In this document: piece after piece, positions 31,601 through 43,600 of the stretch
Numbering within the stretch: position 1 is the first letter of the stretch
Layout: each line of letters starts with the position of its first letter
Origin: Euglena gracilis
Taxonomy: Eukaryota; Euglenida; Euglenophyceae; Euglenales
Assembly (NCBI GenBank): GCA_039621445.1
Contig: CP154955.1
Span: forward strand, 34,383,236 to 34,447,235
Length of the DNA: 64,000 nt
Direction of reading: 5' to 3'
Translations under genes and position numbers: made by a program
Notes under the pieces: generated by a model
What the model saw: only the letters and a program-made list of their open reading frames with translations
What the model was told of the DNA's origin: nothing
Databases searched by the model: none

Positions 31601-34600
31601 TAAATTTTGGGCCATTATTAACATTTTTTCCAACAAAAAGCGCAAACACATGGTTTTTTTTGTAGTTTTGGGAACATGCTGATTCTGGAAATATGGAATT
31701 ACTTGGGTGAACAAATCAAAAATGGCAGAAAAATTAACGAAACTTTGGTATCAGGTAAAATCTAGTCCAGGATGCAAAAATTTTCAAAGTCGAAATTATT
31801 TCCCAGCAGAAACTAAGGAAAAAATCGGAAAAAAAAAAGGCGCAGAAATTGCCAAATTTTGCCCAAATGCAATATTTGGCAAATTTTTGGCAAATTTGAA
31901 ACAAAAAAAACACAAAAAAGCATCTGGGTTCCCTTGTGAGACGTTGCAGGAATGGCCAGCACTCATTTCGCCTTCTATCTCCGATTCATGCGGAAAAATT
32001 GCGGAAAGGGGAAAAATGCGGAAAAATTGCGTAAATTGCAAAATAAAATTGTGGGAAATTGTGGAAAAATTGTAGATATCTACCCACCCAAAAGAAAATT
32101 TCCCCCAACTCCCAAATGACTTTGGTCCGAAATATATCCTCGTGTTTTGCACACAACAATATATTAATTCTTTTCCCAACTCAAGAGGATGCAACATTAA
32201 TATAAATACATCTGAAATCGCACATCTGGTTCTAAAAACACACCTTCGGTCGAAAAGCTTCCCAAAAATAATATTCAACAGATAACAACATTTTTCCTTT
32301 CGGGGAATATACTTTGGCAGCAAGACTCTACTTGGCGCTCCCCCGGGGGGGGGGCAAATAGAATCTCCAGGGGGGTCAAAAAATTTTGCATTGTTGATGG
32401 AATAGGGTTAGGGTTACGAGTTAGGCCTAACTTTAGACCTAACTTAATTAGTGTTAGGTGTACAAGTAAGGGTTAGGGTTAGGCCGAATGCGTAACCAAC
32501 CCTAACCCTACTCCATCAATACCGCAAAAAAATTTTTGATCCCCCTGGAGATTCTACTTGACCCCCCGGGGGGGCCAAATAGAAGCTTGCTGCCATAATT
32601 TAACTCAAATGACATTCTTGGCGGGATATTTTGTGGGGGTACTGCAAAACCAGGAAAATTATGCGAAACACATTCACTGGAAAATTCATTGGCGATAAAT
32701 CCGATTTGCACAGGCTTCTTTTTAAGACCTCGGGGGGGGGGGTCCCCCACCCACCCAGCCCGACACAAGACTCCCCTGAAATATTTGCAGAACCGCTTCA
32801 TTTCTCCTGCTGATTTGCTCGCATTTGCGCGGAACCTTAGAAAACGGACAATTTGGATGACAAGCGCCGAAATGCATTATTACCTCTGCTTCTCGGGTGC
32901 CACAGCATTCGCACGGCATCGCGATGGGCATTCGGTCATGGTCCTTGTACTCGTAGCGATGCTGGTTGGCATCGCACCAGATGCAGTAGAGGTCCCCGTG
33001 GCACGGTGGGTGGAGGCACCGGAACTGCGCGGGCTGCTCCTGGCACATATCCATCCCAGGCGCTGCCTCATTCCCAAGACCCTCAATGCACTTCCACCCT
33101 CCCACCTCATTGTCCCATTTGGCTGTTGGAGTCGGGGTCGAAAAACGCTCATTTTCGGCTGAAAAACAGGTTTTCCGCGGGAGGCCAAAAAAAAATCTTT
33201 TTTTCGTTGTTTTTTTTTATACTTTTTTGACCCTTTTTTGACCAAAAACGGGTCAAAAACCGTTTGGTTTCGGGTTTCGGGTTTCGGGCCAAAAACGGGG
33301 CGCCAAGGGGGGGGTCGAAAAACAGATTTGGACCCCGGCAAAATTGGTCCCCTGCCAGTTGGTGCGAACGTGGACTCATTCTCAAGCATTTGGCTGGGGG
33401 CCAGTGAGTTGTTGAAATCAACATTGCCCCCCCCCCAACGGGAAATGGGTGGTGTGGGGAAAGATTGATTTGGAATTTCTGCAAAGTACTGAATACTGCA
33501 CCTCATGTGCACCATTCCAGGAATGGCCTGTGCACACAAAGGTCCATCATATACGACCTCCTCTAGTGGGAAGCCGTCGGGACCCAAAAGACGGCCCTCG
33601 GCATCATACAGCTCAGCACCTTCCTGATGGAGTGAGGAGATGAATGAGGGAGCATGGTCATGGATACGGGGGGGGGGGGGATGCGCGAGTCCAGCCTCGA
33701 AAAAAATGCGCATTTTTGAAGAAAAAAAGTGCAACAATGTTCAAAATCTGAGGAAAGGCGAAAAAATCACGAGAATGAAAAAATTGCCCCAAAAAACAAT
33801 CAAAAATGGCAACAGTTGGACAGAATTATGAGGGGAAAAAATCAGTTTCTTAAAAAAAAATCATCAAAAATTGCAAAAAAATGCAAAAAATGCAAAAAAA
33901 GGTCAAAAATGCGAAAATTTGGGTAAATCACAGGGGGAAAATGTGCCAAAAGCAAAAAAAAATGCGCTCAAAAAAAATCAAAAAAAGCGCGAAAAATGCT
34001 GAAAAAAAAATCCCACAAATGCAAATTTTGGGGAAAATCCAAAAAAAAGCGTAAAAATGCGAAACACATTCCCCCCCCTTGTGTATGCCGCACGCTTTTG
34101 GGGGCCTTCTTGCCATATGCTCCTTGAGCATTTTGAGTGCATCACCATCTCAGCACTACAACACAATGGAAAAAGTCATCTTGAAATAGGCTTGGATGGG
34201 AGGGGTTCCCAGGTTAGGATGGGAGGTTGAGGGATCAATCAACTGTGTTCAGCCATGCCAAAGGACTGAAGAGCCCCGTAAAATTCATAATTTTCTCAGT
34301 GTTTTGCATTTTTAAATACAGCAAAAAAACAAACACTGAAATCTGGTACCCCCCGATGGCCATCATTGCACGATATTCTGCGATAACCCCCAAGAAAAAC
34401 TAAAAAAAAATAACCATCATAACCACCATCTCTTTCATTTTATAAATCAAAAAAGACACCGCATATATACAACTAGCAACTTGGAATTGAAACATTTTTT
34501 GTTAACTTTTCTGTTTTGGGACTGCTCTTCCATGTTTCCCTGAACTCAAAAGGGACATGAACTTAACCAGAGCAGTTCAGATAGCTTTTCACATGCTCCA

Positions 34601-37600
34601 AAAAAAGGGGCAGGAGTTGCTCAAAAGCCTGTTGTTTGCAACTGCCCCATTTGTCGCTGATGTTCTCAACAACAGTGTATCAAGTCCTCTGACCCCACGG
34701 TGAGCAACGCCCATATGCCAACAATACATTTGTGACATCAACGTACTCCTTCCAAACGTGGTCAATGTTGATATATGGAACAGGTTGCAATTATTGCAAT
34801 ACCGGGGATGTTGTGGGAAATATTCTGGACCCAGGATTCCCCCTTTTAAGGATCTCTTCAGATTTCCCCCAACAAATATAAAGAAGATCATCTCCAAAAA
34901 TATTTCTTCGGCGCTTTGCAGTGCGATAATAAGAGGATTTGTGATTTTTTTTCTTCAAAATTGTCCCAGACTTTCCAACAAAAAAAAACAGAGGAAAACA
35001 ATCTGTTTGGACCTGTTTTCTAATTTTGTATTTTTTTGCATTTTTGGATTTTGCACCTCTGGATTTGGCAAGCTTGCCAAAGTTTGGGAGCAAAGTCTCG
35101 TGTATTTCCTTCACAAAAATATTCACAAAGTTTTGCGTCCAGGATTTTTCTTGTCAGTTTGAAGCGGGCATTCAGGATTCTTCCCAGAATTTTTACAGAG
35201 AACCACCCAATTGTAGATTCACTAAACATACCCACCCATTGCATTTCAAAAAAAGCACCCAAGACCCCCAGAGATCAACAGACCCATCCATACACCCAGC
35301 ATAATTATTTGGTATGGTTCACAGAAAAATTACAGCACACACACAAAAATGTGGTGAAAAAAATACCGCAAGCAGGGATGGATGGGGGCCAATTAATATT
35401 GAGGTAAATGGTAAAGAGTGAGTCCCAACCCCCCCCCAGGGGTCAGCATCCGCTACTGGAACCAGGGGTTTTTTTTAAGACCGGGGGGGCAGGGGGGGGG
35501 GGCCCCCCCCCACCCACCCCCTGGGAGGGGGGCCCCGGGGGGGGGGGGGGGGTCCCGGGGGACCCACAAAAAATGGCCGAAAAATCGCGAAGTGCTAAAA
35601 ATAGCATTTTTTTCGGCGCCGAAAAGTATATCCCACCCCCCTCTGGGGGACCCCCCCCCCGGGGGGGCTCGGCCGGACCCACCCACCCTACCCCCCCCCC
35701 AGGGGTCCAGGGGTCCACCCCTGGATGGAGAGGGGGCGTCCCCCCATTGACTGGAAGAACTGTTGTGACAAAGCTAACATACCGCAGGGATGAAATCAGG
35801 CAGCGTCTCCAAATAATTGATTGCATCTCGGGTTTCACGTAGATCTCGCTCAAGCACCTCAGCCAACCGTTTATGTGCAACAGCCTTCTCTTCGTTGCCT
35901 TCACTGTTCAACTCTATCAGACGTGCCTTGCCTGCCAATTTGATAAACCTGCACACATTGCAGGAGAAAAAACAGAGCAAGCAAAATCAGGTCAGGGAAT
36001 TTCTTGAGCACGGGGGGGGGGTCCAGCAGCCAGCTGGAAAACAAGGTCCCTGGCTGCCCCCTGCACCAGGGGCTTCGGGGGGAGGGGGGCGACCTGGCTG
36101 TACCCCAAAAATGGGCAAACAATATTTATAATCCAAATCCAACAGGTTGGACATTTTTAGCCAAAATCCAGGGGGAAAAAAAACTCAAAATGCCATTATT
36201 GACCATTTTTGCCCCTTTGTTGAAAACTTCTGGAGTCTGCGCCTAAATTTTCTTCAGTTCAGTCGGTCGGGCTTCACTGGCCAAAACTGATTTCCACTTG
36301 AACCTGGGGGGGGGGTCGTTCGCAGCCAGGGCGTTGCTCAAGGACCCCCCCACAAGGGATGCAGCTCAGAGGCTGGAAAATTTGGGCTGGCTGGAAAAAG
36401 TCTGGGCAAATTTGGGGTCAAAAAATCGATCTTTTTGCGTAACTGGCAGTTTCGACCCCCCCTGGGACCTCTATGGGAGGGGGGGGTCAGCCAGCCCAAA
36501 TCCGAACCATTTTTTGCCCATCATTTTAACCCCAATTTTGCACCGCCAAAAGCGAAAAATCCGTTCTCCGTTGGGCGGCAGGAAATGAATGCAACTTGAT
36601 GGGGAAGGGGAGTTCGGGGCTGGAAAAGGCTGCTGGCTGGAAAAAAGCTGCTGACTGGCAGGACCCCCTCCAAGGGACTGGGTACTAAGTGGGGGGGAAG
36701 GGGGTGGTCCCGGACCTCCCTCCCCCCTGGGAGGAGGAGGGGGACCCTCCCCTCTGGGTGAAAAATTAAACGGCGCAAAACGCCGGAAGATTTTTGGAGG
36801 GGATTCAAAAGTTGCCCAAAATTGCGTTTTCAGGTGATTTTTTCTCCAAATTGACAAAAACAGATGTTGAAAGCATAAATCTGCTGGTGCGAAGCGCCGG
36901 GGAAGAAAAATTTATTTGTTTTTTTGGGCTCAATGGGGGGTCCCCGGAGCCACCCCCCCCCCCCTGGTGGGGGGATGACGGGGAAAAAACGATGGGAAAA
37001 ATTGGTGGTTTCCCATCATTTTTGTTTCCCATCATTTTGTCCGGACTGTAAAAGGGTGGCTTCAATGGGGTGACCCCCGATTTTTTTTCTAAAACTTTCA
37101 TAAAAGCGTAAAAGCACTTCAGTGGGTTTGCAGATTGGGGTTTCTGCCAAAGAAATCAATTATATTTCAATTTGTTTTTATTTCCCTTAGTGAAATAAAA
37201 CCCCAAATACAGGTGTACAAAATGATAATAAAAAAAGCACGCAAATAAAGAGAAGCCAAAGATGATGGAGGGAGGGGAGATATATATTTTTTGGATCAGG
37301 GTTTCTCATCTCAATTCACTGACCTTAGTCTGGCAATTGTTATTTGTGACATGAGAGAAAATCAGAGGTTCAGAGAGTTCCTTCAGGACTGGAGGGAGTG
37401 CCAGGGTATTAAATGAGCAGGGAGGGTCAGGCCCCCCAATGAAACAAAAATTCTTCTGGCCCTTCAAACCTTCAAACCAGAAGGGGTTCCATGGAACCAA
37501 AATTTATCCCTGGTTCCTCGCCAGGAAATGAATTTTTGGCATATGTTTTGACCAATTTTTTTAAAAAAAAGTGTGCATGTATGGAAATGCGATTTCTGGG

Positions 37601-40600
37601 CCTTTTTGCAAGCCCCCCCCCCCAATTTTCTTGTTCTCGGAAAGCAGGGTCTGGACGTCGGTGACCTCCCCAAAAGTTTGTTTTGGGGGGCAAAAAAAGG
37701 CTGGATTTCATTTTTGGGACCCCCCCTATTTTATGCCCCTTTTTCATGCAAATTTATGGTTTATGAAATCTCGGGAATTCATGGCATGACAAAACACCAC
37801 AGGATACAGCACGAACAAAAATTACGATAAACAAAAATTTTGATAAATGCCCAAATTTTTAGGCGTCTGTCCACACATCTGGTTTCAGTTTCAAACCTCA
37901 TTCAAAACGGCACGTGGAAAAGAATGAGAATCCGTTTTCTACACAAGGGAAAGAAAACAAAAGCATCTGCCTTATGAAAAATCGGTATTTATTTTCCATA
38001 ATTTCACGTTTTCTCCAAAAAAAATTGGCCAAAATTAAAACTTTTCCAAATAAAAAAATTCAAAATAAACATTTTATCATAATATGAAATGGCTTGGATT
38101 TGCCAAATGCGGAAATGGGCAAATATGCGGGAGAGAACTCCTGCAAAACCATGAAATAAATGCTAATTGAGCAGAAAATATGTGAAATAATAAATAAATA
38201 AATAAATAAATAAATAAGCGCTTCCTGGCCAAAAAAAAAGCAAAGTAAGCGCTAAATATGCGAAATAAGCGCAAAACAACCAAATTAAAATTTCCAAAAT
38301 CAAAATTTTATCAAATTTTTTCTCGTATTTTTTTAATTGTAATATTTGTTTATTGCAATTTTTGTTTTTTTTGTTTGTATTTCAGCTCTAATTCAGCTCT
38401 GGGACACTAGTCCCACATAACAGGATTATGCAGCATTTTGGGCGGTTGTATTTCATCAAGAAGTCTTTCATTTGTAAACCTGGGGTGTAAACCCCTCCAC
38501 GAATGTAAAGCCCCCCCGGCTTTATATTTGGACGGGATTTCAAGACCCTCAGGGGGGGGGGGGCTTTATACTTAGGGGGGGAATCAAGCTTTTCCGGGTG
38601 GCATCTATGATCTTTGGCGGACTTCAATTGTGGCCAAATGCCAATTTTATGCCAAATTTTCATTGTGAACATCCTATTATTCACAGAAATGTGCAATTCT
38701 TATCCAAAATGGAGCATTTCTCGTGAAAAAATGTTGCATCCACCCAAAATTCTTCCACCTTTCCTGAATGACACCAGCACACCAGCATCTGGCTCCACAT
38801 CGGGGAGATTTATATTTGGGCGGCAAAACCAAACCAGGGGGGGGGGCTTTAAATTTGGGGGGAGGCTTTATATTTGGGGAGTTCATATGTATGTATGTAT
38901 ATGTGTAAATATATATGTGTATAACATAAATCACTTTGTGATTTTACACTCGTCCAAGATTGAATGGAAATGAAACCCCCCAAGGGTGCCATTGTTTGAT
39001 ATTGCAATTTTTCACACAAACTTGGCCAGAATTGCTCACGTTCAGGGAAGATTTGATCTTTTCAGGATTGACAGACGGGGATCAAGATTTATGGAGTGGG
39101 TCAGGTCACATGGTGGGGGTCACGACCTCTGCACTTTTTTATTGGTTATTTTGTATTTCAATGCAAGTTGGTCCATTTTGGTGAACCCACCACCAGGCAG
39201 GCATCCACCCCCCCCCCCGGCAGGCACCCATGGTCACTTCCCATTTTGGTGCTCTGGTCGTCCTTGGTCGGCCCTAATCGGCAAATAGTCGGCCATAGGT
39301 GGGGGTATCTGTCACAGAAAAAACGAAAAATTCAGTCATTTGCATCCTCATTCGTACCGGCCTTTTGGTGACCGAGCAGTGAGAAATATCGCTCTATTTG
39401 AGCAGATGAACGTGGAGCCTGCAGATAGGCCACCAGCACCTTGTCCACCAACTGCATCTTGTCCAGCAGCTGCATCCTGTCCACCATCTGCACCTTATCC
39501 ACCATCTGCATCTTGTCCAGCATCTGCATCTTGTCCGGTATCTGTCCAGTATCTGTATTCATCCATTGGCTCCCCAAAAGCAACCAAAATGACCTAAAGT
39601 GGCTTGAAATAATCAAAAATTACCCAAAAACGCCAACAAAATCCACAAAAGATTGTGAAAAATGACCCAAAATTACCAAAAGGGCGCAAAATGGCCAAAA
39701 TGCCATAAAATATGCTCATATTGACCCGAATTAGCCCAATATTTGCTAAATCAGTGACAAATAGCCCCCAAATTAGCAAAAACTGATCCATAATGGCCAA
39801 AATGGGTGAAAAACTGGAGATTTGTGGGAAACTTATCCAAGAATGGGTTGAGTTCTTCAAAATATACAAAAAAAATGCCAGCATCGCCCAGCAACGCCCA
39901 GCATTGGAACCCCCCACCTCTGGTCTCCAAAAATCCAGCATCCCCAGCACCGCCCCGCATCGCCAACATCATCAGAGGTGCTTGGTCCAGAGGGAAAGCT
40001 GCCGAATTCCTTCATCCATTCCCTTTTCGGTCGGCCAACCACATGCAAGTCGGCCCTGGTCGGCCCTGGTCGGCCGTAGGTGCCTGCCCCCCGGGGGGTA
40101 GTGCCTGCCCTCCTGCCCAGGCACTTCAGGGCACTTCGAGACCCCCCTCCCCCCCGGGGTTGGTCAATGCAGCTGCCCTGAACGGTGTCCTTTGATGTGG
40201 ACAATGGAGAGGTTCTACTGTTATGTGTATTGGTTTACTTTTGTTGGACGCGAATCAAATTCTCTGGACGCTATTTTCTCTGCCAAGGTTTGGGTTTTGC
40301 CCCCCCCCCCCAGAAACTGCCTGAGAACATGTCAGATCCCACTGGGGAAACTGATTTCCGTAACCGCCCAACCTGTCAGTATGGGAAGTTGTCAGGGTCC
40401 CCGGTACTGGCCGACCTGTCAGGTGACAGTTTCCCGGGGGGGGGGTAGACCCTGCCCCCTCCCCTCGTGTGCAAACCAACACTCAGTTGATGCCCTACGG
40501 ACCCCAACCCCTGGTGGCGGGGCACCCTAGGGGCTGGTAGGGGGGGGGGGGTTCAAAAATGTGATATTAATTGACATTTTTTCGGGGAATAAGATGTCAG

Positions 40601-43600
40601 AAAAAACATTTTTGCAACAAGGTCCAAACCTGGCAAAAAAAAATGCCCAGACATGGCCCAAACATTCTGGGCTTCTGGCGCCTTCACTGCCGGAAGTGCC
40701 TTGGCCGAGTGACCAGGCACTTTTGGTCATATTCCCTACCCCCCCCCCTGGGGGGTCGGATCTGGGTACCTCAGAGTGCCCAGGCACCCCCCCCCCCCGG
40801 GTGGTGTCAGCACCGCCTTATAATTCAGCGTGGTTCAGGGCACTTGAGAAACCGCACGCAAAACATTGATTTCCAAAAAAATTATTATGAACGGAATATT
40901 GTGCAATTTGTGCTCATTTCCAGTGGGATTTAAGAATACACACTTTTCACGCAGGAGGTTGCTTTTCAGCTTCGCTGCCTGAACTTCTGTTTGCTGTCGC
41001 TTCTGCTTCTCCATTGAGATCTGGGCCCCGTGCCGGAGTTTCTGTACTGTGAACAGTTGCCTCTTTTGTTTGATGTCGGCAGTCATTTGGCTGTGTTGCT
41101 CTTCCAATCTGCGCTTCTGTTCTGTCAGCTGCTCCTGTTCCCGTCTGAGGTTTTCCATGGCCTGTGATGAATGCAAAGGCAACATTCAGAAACATTCAAG
41201 CTGTAGTGCATAACTGAGATGAAGACAACCAAATGGCAAAACACCTTCCCTCAAAATCCAATTCAAACAAATATTCCAAAGTGGCTGCACCATCACAGCT
41301 GTTTTTTGGAAGCATGACGCAAAATGTGACCCCCAAATTAAGCAAATAATTCAGGCAAAATTTGTCACATCAAAACTTCACCATTTACAAGAAAGATGTC
41401 AGTAACCCCCCCCCCCAATAAGTGTACGGGTGCGCACATTTTAAGAACGTAGTTTCGGACGCCAAGGGGTGCGCATTTATTAGGGCACTGCGCACTTTTT
41501 AGGGCAAAACCCAAAATACTTGATTTTCCACCACTCTTTTTCAGTTTTTCCCCTTCTTGTGATGTGAAGCAATTATTCAAGCAATCATGTGTTAAATTTG
41601 GGTTTGGACGATAGAAATATTTGGTCTGAGGAGGACAATTATGAGAATTGTGTGTGCTGTGCTTTCTGACCTGAAATGTGACAGGTTTCTGCTTTGTGGG
41701 GGGGTGCGCACTTTTTAGGGAGGTAGTCTCGGACCCTTGGGGGGGTGTGCACTTATTAGGGCACTGCGCATAATTAGGGCACTGTGCACTTATCAGGGAG
41801 GGGGGGGTTTACCGAAGAAGAAAAAGAAAATGGAAGCATTCCACAAAATGCACAGGGGCAAAAGGACACAGGTTCTAGTTGATGCTGATTTCTTTGATTG
41901 AACATCTTCTTTGAATGGCAAAAAAAAACATCTGATATGCCCACCACCTCCCAGCACCCCCCCCCCTGAGTTCAGCAGTGAAAAGCAAAATGGGAAGCCA
42001 ATACACAGTGAACACCTCATGGTGCTTGTGTTCGATCCTGTCTCGCTCTGCCTGCCACTTGTTCTCACGCTCCTGTTCTGCCTGATCTTCCCTCTCTTGC
42101 AACTCTTGCAGCTTGGCCAGCGCCTCCTGTACTTCGGCTGTGCGAGCCTCCACCTCTGCTGAGCTGGCAGCCGCCCGCTGTCCATGCCCCATCCCCTCGA
42201 AATCGCCACTGATCACCCCATGCCTCATCCGCTCTAGCTCCTCCTGCAACTCTCGGATCAAAGCCGCAGCAGGGTCCTCGTTGATCTTGACCTGAGGTGT
42301 TTTGTGCAGAAATGTTGAGTAGGAGTAAATCAACACAAAAAAAGACAATCAACACAGATCTAATACAGCACAGACACAATTGTTGGACCCGGCCGGACAT
42401 TTTTGGTGGCCCTAGCCAGGCAGGAAATGGGAGAATGGAGGACAATTCTACAGGGCCCCCGGGGACATGAATAATTGACCCACTGACCCATGAAATTTTA
42501 GGCCCTGATGGACAATTTGCTGGGAAACTTGTTGGAAAACAATCTGAACCAAAGAACTTAAAATTTCACAGCAGATGCTAAGATTCAAATGGAATTGGTG
42601 GGAATGTCTTCAAGAGTATGCATATTGATTGTACAAGATGATTCCACATCTTCCACCTAAAAGGTGGGGCAAAGCTAGCTCTCAAAGTTTCACAAATGTG
42701 GGAGGCAGAGGAATCATCCAACAACTGCTCCAAAGCTGTTGCTTAATGTCTCGCATTGGAATGTCATACATTCACATAGATGGCCACACTTCACATTAGC
42801 TTCCAAAATTTTTCTCTGACAGCAACTCTAGGCACAAACAACCTCTTCTCAAAGACATCCCATTGAACTTGAAAAAAACATCTGTGATCACTGCGCATTA
42901 TGCAAACCCAGAGGCAACAGCGAATGTGATGATGCAGCTTTTCAAAAACACATGGGGCATCAACAAATCACCAAAAAAATTCAATAAAAAAAACAAAAAA
43001 AGGTTTTTTGGGGTTTTCTTTGTGATTATTTAAAAAACAACAACAAAAAAACAACACCAGGCGCGGAACCAGACGGGGGGCGGTCTTGGACATCCCCCAT
43101 CCGATGTAGCAATCTTGTCCACCAAAAAATTCATGCAAAATTCTTTTTCCAGAAGAAATTGTTGCTTTTCAAGAAACCTCGCCAACCTGTCACAAATGAT
43201 TTCACAACGTTCAGAGAAAAAAAGGCTGCGTGGTTCATCACCAGGTGATCTGGGACACAAAATAGATAATATCATCTGGTTTTGACGAATCACAGATCAT
43301 TCTGGTTGACGAACGTGCAATGTCATTCACTTAAAAGGCCTGTTTCAGACCTTTCTGTTTTGTGAAATCCGACAAAAGAAAATCCCTGTTTTCCGGGGTT
43401 TGGTATTCTAAAAGATGTGGCCCGGTGGCATTTCCCCCCTCCCCCTCATTGACCAAAAAAGGGGGTGCAGCCCACCAAGAGGCGGTGTCAATACAACCGA
43501 TTTGCCCTTAAAATGTTGATGCATCTGCACCTCACCACCCAATAACAAATAACGTGACCCCCCCCATATGGCACCCCCCAGGGAGCGTTTTGACCCCCCT

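Larger units (their letters stand above)
35949..40943. other. Kinesin intron of about 5 kb with simple repeats
   Basis: Holds G/C-run hairpin blocks (36.3-37.0 kb), a CCAGGGTATTAAATGAG word near 37,400, an AAAT microsatellite (38,190-38,216), family B repeats (38,476-38,885), an 18-bp minisatellite (39,436-39,556) and GGTCGGCC-rich text near 39,260 and 40,050. No convincing exon. Confidence 0.5.

Noticed and set aside
39332-39616. Possible hAT transposase C-terminus ([16 protein letters not shown])
   Set aside because: Only a dozen residues resemble the hAT dimerisation motif. The rest is the 18-bp minisatellite, and there is no other transposase part nearby.
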